NCBI GenBank assembly: GCA_017871115.1
Contig: JAFCIZ010000006.1
Location: 3,782,001-3,846,000 of the forward strand
Direction: 5' to 3'
Source: Cunninghamella blakesleeana
Taxonomy: Eukaryota; Mucoromycota; Mucoromycetes; Mucorales; Cunninghamellaceae
DNA: 64,000 nucleotides
Below are positions 24,983 through 37,967 of this stretch, in pieces. Position 1 is the first letter of the stretch. Each line of letters begins with the position of its first letter. Under the pieces are notes generated by a model, which was not told where the DNA came from, did no database searches, and saw only the letters and a list, made by a program, of their open reading frames with translations. A program made the position numbers and the translations under genes.

Positions 24983-27434
24983 CCATCATTTTTTTAGTTT
25001 ATGAATATATATATATATATTATATATATATATATTATACATATTTATTATTTTTACTCATATTTATATTTATATTTATTTAATTATTTATTTTACATAA
25101 TCACCGTTAATTTTTCCCTCTCTCCTTACTTAACAATATCTTTATCCATTATAATATCAATAATAAACATTTATTTATAATGGAATGGATAAAATAAAAA
25201 ACCTCCATTGATTAAATAGAAATATTATACGTAATGTTTTACAAAGTGTATAATAGAATCAAATGTTATGTATTTTTTTTACTTTCATTTTTATTGACAA
25301 ATAAATATAAAAAATAAAATGATTTATTCCTCATAACCAAATGTTTTCCGTCATGGCTATAATAAAAATGTAAAGAGTTAGAGTAAAAGTAGGCTGTGCG
25401 ATATTTGTTATTTTTCAGAATTTTAGAATACTCCATATCCTAGCTACGTTTTTTAGCTATAGCTACTTTTTTTGCTTTTTTTATTACAGTACTTATAGCA
25501 AAATATGTACATCAGAAGTGAATATAATCAGAGAGTTTATTTAAATTGAAGTTTATTATAAAAATATTTAAAAACTACAATTTTTCCAAAATTCCTCCCC
25601 TTTGAAAATTTCAAAATACAGTAATTTTTTTTCAACTTATAAAAATGCTCTTCTTCTTTTATATATATAAATGAAAGTATAATTATGCATAAAAAAAATT
25701 TTTTTTACATAGCTAATTTATTATATACAATACTGCGAATACTATTTTCTATTATTATTAAAATAATTATATAAATCTACTGTTGAAACAACCATTTATT
25801 TATTCATTAATATAAATAATTAAATTTTTAGTTTATATACATTTAATTAATAACTTTCAAAATAAAACGAATAAAAAATAATTTTACAAGATTATTATCA
25901 ATCTATTACTTTACGATTATTGGTCGATATATAAAAAATGCATAGGTATCGCTCATATTCTGCAAAAAAGAGATGTAGAGAAAGGAAAAGAAAAAAGGAG
26001 AGAAAAACAGTGTTTTTCAGCGATTTTCGCAATGGTCGTTAGTGGTTTTTAGTGATTGGTAATGATTTCACAATGATTTATAGCGTTTGCCAGTAGTATT
26101 GGTAACTCTTTTAAAAAAAGTTTGCTGAAATCTAAAACTAATAACCTCAAAACCATCTTTTTTGGGTATGTTAAATAATCACTAGCTTTCGTGAATAAAT
26201 TGATAAGAATCCTTGATTAAACTGATATTCTATTTTTAACATTGAAATATTTGATTTGATTTAATAGAAAGGGGATGATGACGATGCACTGGTCGAAATC
26301 TATTACAATTTTCAATGAAGTTTGGTCCCAGTTTCATATTTATTATTTAATATAAGTATTGTATTGATTCAGTCCATTTATTTCTCTTATATAATACTTT
26401 TATAAACTATTTGGATATACCCTAATTTCAATTAAGAATAAATAATTCAGATAAAGATTCACATAAAGAAAAATGAGCAAATGGTTGTTTGAGAAATCTG
26501 TTATGTTTTTATAAAACCATCCATTTGTTCATACGATTTTAATCAAACTGATATCTTGTTTGTGGTGCTTTGTTCTAATACATCATCTTTATTTTTAATC
26601 CAGTGATTATACTCCTTTCTATGATGGTAAAATTATGCTTAAGTTATCTTTTTTTTTTTTTAGTTCTATTGGAGACTCGCCATTTAAACTGGCTAGTTTT
26701 AGTCTCTGTATTGTTACTTCAGTTGAATTATTGATACCATTGGATAGCATTTTTGAAATATGTATTATTATGAGTATTTTAAAAGTAAAGATATAAAAAA
26801 GAAAGATAGGAAGAAGAAAAAAGTGGTGTCTATAAAGCTCTTACTAAAAAAAGTGTTACCTGTTAAAACCCGCCTTTTTTTTTTTTGTTGAACTGAATTA
26901 TTTTTTTATTTTTCTATGCACTTATGGAAACTCTTAAATATAAAAAGATCACTTACTGCATTGTTATTTAAAATAAAAATAAAAATAAAAAAACATATAT
27001 TTCTTTTTTTATTTTTATTTTTATTATATTTTTTCAAGAAATTTAGAATAATATGATTTTTTTTTTTAAAATAAACTCCATATAATAATAGAGGGATAAA
27101 ACTTTATTTACCCCAGATTAGTTTGTCAATTAAACTTTTTACCACCTAAGTACAACATTAATTTTTTTTTTTATCACATGTATAACATAATGTATATAAG
27201 TGTAACATATATATATATCATAAATTTTTAATATTATTATTTTTTAAAAGAAAAGAAAGTAAAAAAATTAAAAATAAAAATTAAAAGCTAAATAACTAAA
27301 AAAAAAAGATATTACTAAATATTAAAAAATAAATAAACTGAGTAAAATGAATAATAAAGAATAAGATTAAAATAATACATAAAATAAAAATAATACATAA
27401 AAATTAAATGAAATATTAAAAAGATAAACGAAAA
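24983..27434. other. 2.45 kb convergent intergenic region, no gene seen
   Basis: This AT-rich region lies between the 3' ends of the HRI-like kinase (+) and the IML2-like gene (-). It contains an (AT)n stretch around 25006-25036, many A/T homopolymers and a short G-richer stretch near 25980-26110. No credible ORF, tRNA promoter box, inverted-repeat element or transposase relic was found. Confidence 0.6.
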
Positions 27435-30076
27435 TTAGAGAGATGTTTTTCTTGATAAAGAAGTAGAAGGAGATAATATAAAACCACTACCAACACCACC
27501 ACTACCAATAATTTCACTTTCGTTCTTGAAATTTCCTTGATTTCTTTTTTTATTATTATTAGATGAGGAAGAGGAAGGGTAACGTAATAGGGAAGCCAAA
27601 TCCTTTTTACCAACTAAAGTACCCTTTGTAGCTTGTTCATTAATATAACCTAAACAACTATGGCATTTCAAGATTAAAGCATTTTCCATAGAGTATTTAC
27701 TTTTAGCACGAAGTCCAGCACCAATATGAAAATCCTTCTTTTCGGTACATTTTAAAATATAATCTAATTCATGTTTTGCATCTGCATAAAGTTCATCCAT
27801 TAATAGTAATTGCGCTTTTTCATACACTGCAAAATAATAAATCCAATGATCCAATTGAATATGGTTAGCCATTTCCAAAATTTGTTGAATTGAATGGCGA
27901 TGGCGCACTTTATAAGGATGGTGTTTCCTTAATTCATCATGACCTAATAATTTAAGGATTTTACTTTTGCCACCAAATGATTTATTACTATTGTTTTTAT
28001 TTTCCATTTTTAATTGTTTTTTGGGGGCCATCTGATCCATTTTTTTCTTTTTTTCTTTTTCCATTTCCATTTGTTGCTGTTGTTCTTCTTCTTCTTTAAA
28101 TATGTATTCGGGGTCTTTAAATAGTGCTTCATCTTCTTCATCCATTTCATCTTCTACTTCTTCTTCTTCCTCTTCTTCTTCTTCTCCATCATCATCTTCT
28201 TGTTCCAATAAAAAGCGATATAAAGTAGCTCTTAATAAATGGCTAAGGCACCGATCATCATAAACATATAATGATTTACTTGTTTCCAACCGTTGAATAG
28301 TATTATCAATTCGTTGTAAATTCTTTTTAATCCAAGTAGCAGGCATTAATTCCAGAGCACCAATTGAAAGTAAAAATTCTAAATCAGGGAATAATAACCT
28401 ATTTCCTTGTAAATCAAATTTTCTAGCCTTTCTAGCAACAAATTTCTAATGAAAATAATGGATAAAAAAAATAGGCATTTGTATAAATATTTTTGTACTT
28501 ACTGTTATTTCCACTCTTATTATATTTGTTTATTTACTTATTTAAAACTTACTTCAATAAAAATAGATTTCCCAGCAATTTTTTGTTTTAAACTAGTAAC
28601 TTGGGACATGAGTTTAGCTGATTTTTTCAATAGCTGATCTCTTTTCGTACCTGGTAAACAATATTCTAAAGCAATCAAATAAAGCATCAAAGCTTCCAAA
28701 TAAGTATAAACACATTTTGACCATTGACTATGCTGATTTAAAATCCGAAACATTTCATAAGCAGTTTTCCAATCTTGTTCAATCATAGCTAAAGTACCCA
28801 GTTCCCAATGACAAATATGTTGTAACTGAGGCCATAACTGCTGTGCATTAAGAGCTCGATAATAATAATGTTTACTTGATTCCAGTTTTCTTTGAGTTGC
28901 TAATTGTCTTCCTTTAAAAGCCAAAAAAATCATGCCATTAGGATATAATTTTAAATGATAATCCAAAACCTGATTTCCCAATTCTTGATCCACATGAGAT
29001 AAAGGTGTTAGTTTACATAAAATAATATTATAACCTATTAATATTAAGTCAGTAAATTGTCTGCGTAATCCTTCATTTCCACTTTGCATCATTGTTGACA
29101 AGTTTTGATTATTGGTTTTTTTTAAATGATCATCCCATCCACCTATAGAACGACAATAATACATGGCTAATGTTCGATCGCCTCTAAAACCAACATATTC
29201 AACTAATCTTAATAAGAAATCAGGGATAGCCGATAAAACCAAATTAAACCCAGCCATTCCTAAAACGATACCAGAGATCAAATGACCGTCTAATTCAAAT
29301 GGGTTCAAAAGGTCTTCTTTTTCTTTTTCTTGAGGTTGTAGTTGTGTTACTTTTGCAGCTTGATCCAGCATATATAACATGTAATTTTCCAAAGATTTAT
29401 AAATAGAATGACACTGGTAAGCTTTAATTAATTCTTTAATAGCTAAAAGGAAATTTTGATCATATAAAATTTGTAATCCAGCTTTTAATAGATTGGCTTC
29501 AGCATAAATAAGCTCTGCATGACGTTGAACTGGTGTCATGGAAATGATATCTTGCACTGATAAAGAGGTTTTCAATTTAGTTTTCCAAGTAGATAAACGA
29601 TATTTATCAGCTAATTGATATGTATCCTTCATGGCTTCAATGGCTTTTAAAATATCTTCCTTTTGAAATGTTAAAATGGCTGTCCCAGCTAATAAAAAGG
29701 CATAAGACAAGGAATGATACATGGACTTGTGCCTATTAGGGACTACTACATCAAGGCATTCATCAATTTGAGAATTTAAAAACAAATCTAAAGCTCTTCT
29801 TACTTCTAATAAATCATGATATAGCATTTTATCCATTTGTTCCAGTACTTGCTGTTTTTTGTTGCTATTTTCTTGATCTTTATTATTAGTAGTAGTAGTA
29901 GCTAGCGACGATTGTTGTCGCGTTGTTATTCTTTCATCAGACTGTCCAAGGGTATTATATTTGGATGGTTTTAAATGAGTTAAGGAATATAAAGAAGGAG
30001 CTGTTTGATCTACATTGTCCATAGTATTAGCATTATCCCAACTAGGTAACCACTTGGTTTTTAAAGTGGGTACCAT
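27435..30076 (-). CDS. IML2/TTC39-family tetratricopeptide-like protein
   Basis: Exons (minus): 30076-28553 and 28445-27435, phase-0 intron of 107 nt; 844 aa. The family comprises yeast Iml2 (lipid-droplet-linked clearance of inclusion bodies) and animal TTC39. Supporting segments are the helical start LLEVRRALDLFLNSQIDECL, YHSLSYAFLLAGTAILTFQKE, the signature region ISGIVLGMAGFNLVLSAIP followed by RLVEYVGFRGDR, and C-terminal repeats (WELGTLAMIEQDWKTAYEMF; YYFAVYEKAQLLLMDELYAD). A strongly acidic/Lys-rich low-complexity insert (poly-Glu, then KEKKKKMDQ) interrupts the C-terminal TPR region at about 570-640. Family assignment is firm; substrate and precise role are not visible. Confidence 0.84.
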
Positions 30077-30783
30077 TTAGGTTAAAAATAATAATAAAAA
30101 AAATAAAATATGTTTATAAATATATATGAACAAAAGAAAGAAAGAGAGAGAGAGTGAAAAAAAAAAAAGAGAGAGAGGTTTTTTCTTTTTTTTAAGATTA
30201 AAATTCTAATTTTTTTTTTCTGTCACACATAATAAAAGTATATTAATACCATTGAGGGAAAAATACTAGAGACAAGTTATTTCACGTGATTTATTTTATC
30301 TTTAAACTTTTTCACACATTTAAAAAAAGGGGAAAGTAACTCCAGTAGTTTAATTATAATTAATTAATTGTGTATGTGTGTTTATATGTACTATTTATTA
30401 TATTATGGTTATCATAATTCTTAAGAGCATTTTGATTACTATTAATTAGAGTAATTTGTTATTGTTTTTTTATTCTAAATATTATTACTTTATTACGATT
30501 CATTCAAGAATATTAATTGTTTTAATAGTCATTATGCTAATTTTCATTATATATATATATATATAAACAATTATTTAATAAAGTTAAAATTTATTTTGTT
30601 ATTTATTGTTAAACTAAAAACTATATTATAAACTCCAGTTTCCCCTTTTGATGATTCACATGTTGTAATTATTATGCGTTAAAAATGTTGAATATGATTA
30701 ATCGTGTACCATAAATATATATCCTACCTATTCATCATTACCACTACCAGATTTGTCTTTAAAAAATAATTACTTTATTTTTT
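30077..30783. other. Intergenic region between two minus-strand genes
   Basis: About 0.7 kb holding the upstream region of the IML2-like gene (proximal part with GA-rich and poly-A tracts at 30127-30180) and the downstream region of the F-box/LRR gene. An (AT)n run lies at 30549-30563. No further gene seen. Confidence 0.6.
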
Positions 30784-32100
30784 TCATAGTAATAAAACGG
30801 GATCTTCTTGATAATGAATTTGTTTCCATTGTTTATTTTTTCTTTCCTCATCCCATTGTTTTAAAATCATTGGTTTAAACATTGGACTAATCCCTGTCCC
30901 GGAAATATCTAAATAGGCAAGTTGGCGACACTGAAGTACCACATGTTGAATTCCTTGTTCATTCACTTGATTCAAAAATGCTAAAGAAAGATATTTTAAT
31001 TTTTGGCAATGTGTAGCTAATAATGCGAAATATTGGTTGGTGATTTTCCAACATCGAACCAAATGTAACAATGTTAATTGAGGACAATGTAAAGCTATAG
31101 CTTGTACTGTATTATCTGTAATATCATAGAGCGAATTTAATCGAAGATCGGTTAAAGTAGTCGACCACATCGGTAAAGAAGTGGTTAAACAGGTATCGGT
31201 AACAAATCCACAAAATGATAAATCTAAATGTGTCAATGCTGTTGTCGTTGCCGTTGATAATGACGATGACTGATCTTTATTAGTAACCTTATTTTTTTCA
31301 TTTTGTATCCATGCCATCCAAGAATCGATTGTAATATTTCGTACTAAGTCTAACCAAAGACCTTTTAACGAGTGATGGTATTGCCGTTTAGGGTGATGGG
31401 ATAAAGAAGCTAAAGCATACATAGTGTATCTACCTACATTAGTACACCCAGATAATTTTAAGTAATTTAATTGATAGCACTGTTCAATAACATAGGCCAT
31501 ATCAATATCTTTTACTTTTGTTAACCACTCTGCTTCTTTTAAAGTGGTATCTAGTTCTTTATAATTTTCTTCTACTTCCACTTCAGCATCAATATCATCC
31601 ATTATATTATTACTGTCATTACTTTTTTTTATTGTCGATAACCATTCTAAACCAGTATTATCAAAATCTATTTTAGATAATCGTATATATCCTTGCCTTT
31701 CTATTTCTTCGTCTGTTGCATAATGATGTCGATGGAAAGCTACACTTTTTGGCAAGAGCTTAGGTGAGGGTTTTAATACAAGTGAAGTTATATGATGAAC
31801 CCATGGTGATTTTAATACATTAATAGAATAAAGAAATGCTTGCCAATGATATGTGGTACGAATATAAATATTCTGATACAATATAGGACAAGTTACAATA
31901 TGCCAGTGTTTATTGACAATAGCTAATTGTGGCAAACTGGACCTTGGTATAAAACTAATAATCGTTTGAAGGATTTCCGTTGGAAAGTCGAGAGATTTGG
32001 TAAAAAGGGCAGTAGTAGTTCTATAATTATATTGTTGTTGTGTATCTAAATTTTCTATATTATTTAATTCATTATCGTTTGCAAATAAATAGAATTTCAT
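30784..32100 (-). CDS. F-box and leucine-rich repeat protein
   Basis: Single exon, 438 aa. An F-box lies at about residues 37-75 (LDFPTEILQTIISFIPRSSL, then LAIVNKHWHIVTCPILYQ). It is followed by LRR-type repeats: LNYLKLSGCTNVG, LTHLDLSFCGFVTDTCL, LTDLRLNSLYDITDNTVQ, LTLLHLVRCWKITNQYF, LKYLSLAFLNQVNEQGIQ and LAYLDISGTGIS. These are Cys-containing AMN1/Grr1-like repeats. F-box proteins recruit substrates to SCF ubiquitin ligases; the substrate is unknown. A charged insert (about 165-185) lies between F-box and repeats. The first ATG is used; later in-frame starts before the F-box cannot be excluded. Confidence 0.85.
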   Translation of the reverse strand: MKFYLFANDNELNNIENLDTQQQYNYRTTTALFTKSLDFPTEILQTIISFIPRSSLPQLAIVNKHWHIVTCPILYQNIYIRTTYHWQAFLYSINVLKSPWVHHITSLVLKPSPKLLPKSVAFHRHHYATDEEIERQGYIRLSKIDFDNTGLEWLSTIKKSNDSNNIMDDIDAEVEVEENYKELDTTLKEAEWLTKVKDIDMAYVIEQCYQLNYLKLSGCTNVGRYTMYALASLSHHPKRQYHHSLKGLWLDLVRNITIDSWMAWIQNEKNKVTNKDQSSSLSTATTTALTHLDLSFCGFVTDTCLTTSLPMWSTTLTDLRLNSLYDITDNTVQAIALHCPQLTLLHLVRCWKITNQYFALLATHCQKLKYLSLAFLNQVNEQGIQHVVLQCRQLAYLDISGTGISPMFKPMILKQWDEERKNKQWKQIHYQEDPVLLL

Positions 32101-32508
32101 TTAGAAGAAAATAAAAATATATGTTAAAACTAGTGTGTAGTTAGTGTGAAAGAGAAGGAAAAAAAAAAATTAACATGGAAAAATATCACTAAAAATAATA
32201 ATCCGCCACTAATCTTTTATGCACTGAAAATAAACCGGGGTTTAAAAAAGTAATCTATTTTTTAAAAAAAATCTACTGCAATATCTAAGTATTAAAAAGA
32301 AAAAAAAATCAAGTAAATGTACATATGTTTTAAAAAGAAAAAAAAAGAAACGAAATATAATAATAATAATTCAATATACAATAAACATAAAACATAAACA
32401 TATAAAAAAATAAAATAAAATAAAATAAAATAAAATAAAATAAAATAAAATAAATCAAGGTAATATTATATATAATGATAGTTGTTGTATAGTAGTAGTT
32501 GTTGGTAT
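32101..32508. other. Short intergenic region with AAAAT microsatellite
   Basis: Contains the F-box gene's upstream region and the dicarboxylate carrier's 3' region. The notable element is a pentanucleotide TAAAA array at about 32411-32454. No coding potential seen. Confidence 0.6.
32411..32454. repeat. (TAAAA)n microsatellite
   Basis: About nine perfect tandem copies of a 5-bp unit just downstream of the dicarboxylate carrier stop codon. Confidence 0.95.
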
Positions 32509-33808
32509 TTATAATTCTTCTTTTTGTTTTAATAATTTAGTATTTACATATTGATGATGACGCTCTTTTAATTTCTCTAAGACCAAGAATGTAACTATTG
32601 TATGAGGTCCTAATCGAATAAAAGCAGGCATCCAACCTCGGAATAATGATCCTAAACCTTCCGTTTTTACCATATGAGCCATAATTTTCAAAGGGTGCGT
32701 GCCATCATGCACGTGAGCACTCATAATTCGAGTTTTTACTACATCCAACGGTGAACAAACAGTAGTTGCTACTAATCCCTATTTAATATAAATTAACATA
32801 AAAAAAAATGATAGATAGAATTAATATTTTTTCTAGCGTTTCAATTTTTTTAAAAAAATATATTCTTTTTTTAATAATAATATTTATTATTACCGAAAGT
32901 AAACTAGCAGTAAAATGAGTAGTTAAACCATCTTGAAACCCAAATTGTTTAATAGCTATTGTTTTAAATTCATCATAACTTGTCATTTGTGATACAGTAA
33001 TTAAGACAGCTCTTTGTGTACTAGGTCCAATCCCTCTTAGCAAAACCTTTGGCCCTTCTTCTCTGCATATCCTATACATCCCATCAATCACATTTTTATA
33101 ATGCCGTTGTTTTTCTATAGGTAATTGCCCATCATTTTGCATTCGTACATTCACTACATCACTTGGATTCCCAAAAGCACCTCCTAATATTCCTGCTGCT
33201 GTTGAACATATTAAAAGTTGTTGAAATGTAGGTTCTATTAATTATATAAAAAAATCATCAATAAATATCATCGATACTAATAATTACCAATCTAATTCAC
33301 TTTATTGTTATTATTATTATTTTAATTTAATCGTTGCCATCATTATCTAATCCTTTTTTTTCCTCTCTTCGCTTTTTATATTTATATATTTATATTACTT
33401 ACTTTGATGTCCAGCTATTAGCCATTTAAAATAATCATATAAACCAAATCTTATAGTAGAATAAGTACCTTGTCTTAATAAACTAGCATCCACACCGGTA
33501 TATAATGCCTTAAATCCTTCCTTTGATACAATAGTTCGCATAGTTTTAATCATATTTAAAGGACGAAATAACTTCCAATCCCAAGTAAGTTGTGATTGAG
33601 TTCTGATAGCCGTTTGGATCCTTACTTTGGTGAGATCAAAAGGGTGTGATACAAATACAGCTACACAAGAAGCTATACCTCCATAATAAAAAGGTGCTGG
33701 TGGTACTGGCGAAGAAGTGGAATGGATCCTATTAAAAGTATTGGCGGCAGTAGTGGTGGCAGTAGAGGTAGTGGAAGAAGACACAGCAATGTTTGCTGAT
33801 CGATACAT
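32509..33808 (-). CDS. DIC1: Mitochondrial dicarboxylate carrier
   Basis: Exons (minus): 33808-33403, 33234-32894, 32778-32509; 338 aa, near the usual ~300 plus a Ser/Thr/Ala-rich N-terminal extension. It is a member of the mitochondrial carrier family, with three repeats each carrying the Px[DE]xx[KR] signature: HPFDLTKVRIQ, NPSDVVNVRMQND and SPLDVVKTRIM. The NPSDVVNVRMQND and YKNVIDGMYRICREEG segments resemble yeast Dic1, which exchanges malate or succinate for phosphate across the inner membrane. The start at 33808 (MYRSANIAV) is preferred because the longer frame begins in an implausible Phe/Leu run. Substrate is inferred from subfamily resemblance. Confidence 0.86.
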
Positions 33809-34442
33809 ATAAATGAAAAAATTACCTAGTTGATCAAAAGATAAGATAAATAAAAGAAAAAAGAAAAGCAATAACAATAATAAAAAATTATGAAAAAGGA
33901 AAAAGAGGATGACAAAAAATATAAAAATTCCCCTTTTATTTAAAAAAAAAAAATGAAGCGGAGAGTAAAAACTAAACCAGTTGAAAAAGAGTGAAAAGAA
34001 AAGAGAAAGAATGAAAAAGTAGGAAAAAGTAGGAATGAAAAAGGCGAAAAATGAAACTTGATATTTTTTCTTTATTTATTTACTTGTATTACTATTGTTT
34101 ATTATTTATCAATTGGAATAAAATTAACCGAAGTTTTGATCATTTTCCAACATGATTTTAGAAGATTAAACATGATTTGATGAAAAAAAACTTTGCCATT
34201 TTATATATATATTATTTTAAGGGAATTTGGTTGGTTGACCACTTTAAAAAAAATGAACCGGAAAGCTGCGGCTGGTTAAAAAAAAATAATAAAAATCTGG
34301 AACTGAAAAAAAAAAATTACCCTTTCTCTTTTTTTTCCTTACTCTTCCCTCTGTATTTTATTAATAATAAATATAAAAAACCGAAATCCTAAATATACCA
34401 TACCACACTCAATAATAGCGTTTATTTTTACCTTTTTAAATA
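33809..34442. promoter_or_regulatory. Divergent promoter region, dicarboxylate carrier / HEL2
   Basis: About 0.63 kb between two divergent starts. It has purine-rich tracts on the + strand near 33890-34060 and a GC-richer island around 34255-34275 (GAACCGGAAAGCTGCGGCTG). The latter resembles a sequence at 43023-43042 upstream of the CaMKK-like kinase. No mapped transcription start. Confidence 0.45.
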
Positions 34443-37301
34443 ATGTCTTCCGAACAAGTTACTACTTCTACTAATATTAATACTAATACTGTCAATACTG
34501 CCGCTGGCACTGCTTCTTCTGAAAATACCGTCCAGCAGGCGCGCCACCGCTCTGAAAAAAAAGTCATCGATCAAGATAATAAAAAAAAATGGCAAGGATC
34601 TAAAAAACCAAAAAAGAAAACTACTGATAATAATAATGATGAAACTACTGATGCAACAAAAAAGAAATATAGAGGTAATAATAGATCATACTTTAAAAAA
34701 CAACATGGGGCTTTAAATAAACAAGAGAAACATGATGACAACAGCAATAATAATAAGAATAAAAAGGAAGAAAGTGAAAAAGCAAATGGCCAAGATAGTC
34801 AACAAGAAGAAGAAGAAGAACAAGAAGAAGGTGATGCTTGTTTTATTTGTACTGAACCTATTGTTACTTATGCTGTTACTTCTTGTAATCATCGTACCTG
34901 TCATTTATGTTCTCTTCGACTACGTGCACTTTATGAAAATAAAAACTGCGTTTACTGTAAGGTAAGAAATAATCAATCCATTAATTAAAAAGAAAATAAA
35001 AACCTCCCTCCTCATTTATATAAAAAATACAGATAAATATTAAAGCATAAATAGAGGTAGATAAAAAAAATATTCATTTTTTTTTATTATTTCTTTCTCT
35101 TTTTTATAATATCACCTTTATTTAGACGGAACAAAAGGCAGTGATCTTTACAAAAGATGCAACAAAATTATTTGAAGAGTTCACTGATAAGGATATATGT
35201 TATGTGGATAAAAAGCTGGATATACGTTTTGAAAGCGAACTGATTCATCAAGATACAAAATTACTTTTACAATACAATTGCCCTGATCCTAAATGCGATA
35301 TCTCTTGTAGTGGTTGGAACGAATTAAAAAAACATGCTAATAATGATCATAATTTACAATTATGGTAACAAATCAATTAATTATAAATACTATTATTATT
35401 ATAAAATAGATGGACATTATTATTCCTTTTATTAACATAATATATTTTTTTACTTTTTTATTTTATTTTATTAGTGATTTATGCATAAAGAATAAAAAGA
35501 TCTTTGCTCATGAACATACCTTATTTACTTATCCTCAATTAAACAAACATCTGAAATCTGGTGATAAAGAAGATTCTGGATTTGGAGGTCACCCTGAATG
35601 TCAATTTTGTAGGAAAAGGTTTTATGGTAATGATGAACTCTTTTTACATTGTAGAGAAAAACATGAACAGTGTCATATATGTGTAAGAAATGGTATTAGG
35701 CATCAATATTACGCTGACTATAACGGTTTGGTAAGCTATTATTACATATGAGAAAATAAGCATATAAATAAAGAGCTTACAATGATGATAATAATAATAA
35801 CATATTTACAAAATATATTATTCTCTATATTTATATTAATTTAGGAAAAACATTTTAGAAATGATCATTACTTGTGTATGTATCGCGAATGTTTGGACCA
35901 AAAATTCATTGTGTTTGAATCTGAATTAGACTTAAAGGCTCATGAAGTTGAAATTCATGGTGCTTCTGGGCGTGTTGATCTTAATTTTGAATATGGCTAT
36001 CGACCAGGATCTTCTACACGCCAAAAAAATAAGCAACCACAACCACAACCACAACAACAGCAACAGCAACATACTTCAACTGCTGCTTCCACTTCAAATG
36101 ATACAGTAAGTATATCCAATGAAGATTTCCCTTCTATTCATGGTAACAGTAGTAGCAATACAAACACGGAACGAACAATACCTGGGCAACCAAAAAAACA
36201 AAAAGAAAAACAGCAACAAAGGTTACAAAAACCGAAAGGATTTGGTAATCTAAGTGAAGCAGATAATTGGCCAGTTTTAAATAAATCCTCATCTGGAACA
36301 ACTGAATCACACACATCAACAATAACCAATAATCATAATGAAGAAGCTATACAACGCCATGCTGAATTTTTAAGAAAAGTGGCTACTTTATTAAATGGAC
36401 CTCAAGGTGTAGAACAATTCCGTGCGTTAACAACAGCTTATAGAAATAATACAATGGATAGCACTACCTATGTAAAAGAAATTCGTAATTTATGTGGTAA
36501 TGATTCATCCAAAGCATCTACCATATTAAAGGGTGTTGAAAATTTAATGGATAAAGAAAATAAAAAGAAAGAAATATTAAATACTTGGAGAAACACACAA
36601 GCTACTGTAAGTTAAATAATAACACCATACTGATGTATAAATATAATAGCAATATAGTACAATGGATTATATCAAAAGTACTTACCTTTCTTTTTTTAAA
36701 AAAAAAAAATGATCAGGAACAAAATTTCCCTGCTTTAACGCCTGTCAATGGTAGATCAAGTGTAGGTCATGCATCTTCCAAACGAGTCTTGGTTATTAAA
36801 GAAGGTAGTACTAGAGTAGGTGGAACAAAAACAACAAGTAAATCACGTGCCGGTGTTTGGGATCGAGTGGCCAATGCTGCTAATAATTCTACCTCCTCAT
36901 CCACTACAACAAATAATAAAATAAATAGTAACAATGGTTCTCCAGTCTCTTCAAGACCTAATTCGCCCATGTTTTTCCCTACACCTCAACTAAATAAAAA
37001 TAAAACAGCTTGGGCTGGTACTTCGTCATCATCTTCATCAAGAGATCAATCAAAAGAAGATTTCCCTTCTATTTCTCAGCAATTCCCATCTTTACCTAAT
37101 ACAAAACAAACACACCCTACTATTCTTAATATGCGCCGTAATAATAATCCTTCTGGCCAATCTTCTTCTGCATGGTCCCCATCTTCCTCATCTTTAGATA
37201 ATAATAATAATAACAATGACACGGATGAAGGATCATCTAATCACGATAAAAAGAAAAAAGGAAAAAAAGGAAAACAAGTTTTATTCCGCGTTGGTTTGTA
37301 A
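34443..37301 (+). CDS. HEL2: HEL2/ZNF598-type RING ubiquitin ligase of ribosome quality control
   Basis: Exons 34443-34961, 35126-35364, 35475-35730, 35845-36606, 36717-37301; 786 aa. Hel2/ZNF598 ubiquitinates small-subunit proteins on collided ribosomes. A basic, disordered N-terminus with an acidic run precedes a RING (about 133-173: CFICTEPIVTYAVTSCNH, CHLC, CVYC). Zinc-finger segments follow: NCPDPKCDISCSGWNELKKH; CDLC, whose first Cys is rebuilt across the exon 2/3 junction; ECQFCRKRFYGNDELFLHC; CHICVRNG; and YLCMYRECLDQKFIVF. The C-terminal half is low complexity with several FPxL-like motifs (EDFPSI, NWPVL, NFPAL, QFPSLP) and a helical block at about 450-540. The order RING, then C2H2-type fingers, then FPxL motifs matches the family. 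Confidence 0.9.
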
Positions 37302-37967
37302 AATGGGCATGTACATATAAATAAGTTGGGTTATATTTATTATATCTTTCATTTTTTTTTTATTTTTTTTGCATCATTCATTTAATTAGATTCTTTTTTA
37401 TAATTTTTTTTTTTATTTAATCATTCTTCATATACATATTTATATAAATTTATATAAAAAATAAAAAACAAATAAAAATATATAACCATTTAATTTAAAT
37501 AAATAAATAAAAAAGACATTTTGTAAGCAAGCTCTTACCACTGATTATACCATGTCAAAAATAAATCTTTTTTTTGAGTCACATATATAATTTTACTTTT
37601 TTTTAAAAAAGAAATTGGTCTTAGGACGTACACGATTGCGGAGCTGTGTACAAAAAAAAAGACAGTGTATATTTACAATCGTGATTTAATTAAATCAGTA
37701 CTATAAAAAAGAAACTTAGTAGGGTAGTACAAGATCTTATAACAGCAAATAGTTATCATTTCTTAATATAATGAATGAATAGTAAAGAAACTTTATAGAA
37801 TTTCTAGTTATCTGATTGAACTTTTTTTTTTGGTATCACTTAAAAAAGTCTTATCTGATTTATTTATTATGAATCATGTTCTTTTTCTTTTTCTTTCTTT
37901 TCTTTTTTTTTCATATCTTTTTCATATCTTTTTCATATTTTAAATTTATAATTTTTTTTTTAAAAAA
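37302..37967. other. Intergenic region between HEL2 and siderophore transporter
   Basis: Contains a T-rich 3' region, an AT-rich middle with one GC-richer segment (about 37618-37650, GACGTACACGATTGCGGAGC), and a CT-rich tract at 37880-37940 just upstream of the transporter ATG. No gene seen. Confidence 0.55.

Noticed and set aside
26640..26720. Possible small RNA gene near GGAGACTCGCCATTTAAACTGG
   Set aside because: No tRNA A/B boxes or cloverleaf could be drawn by hand; nothing else supports an RNA gene.
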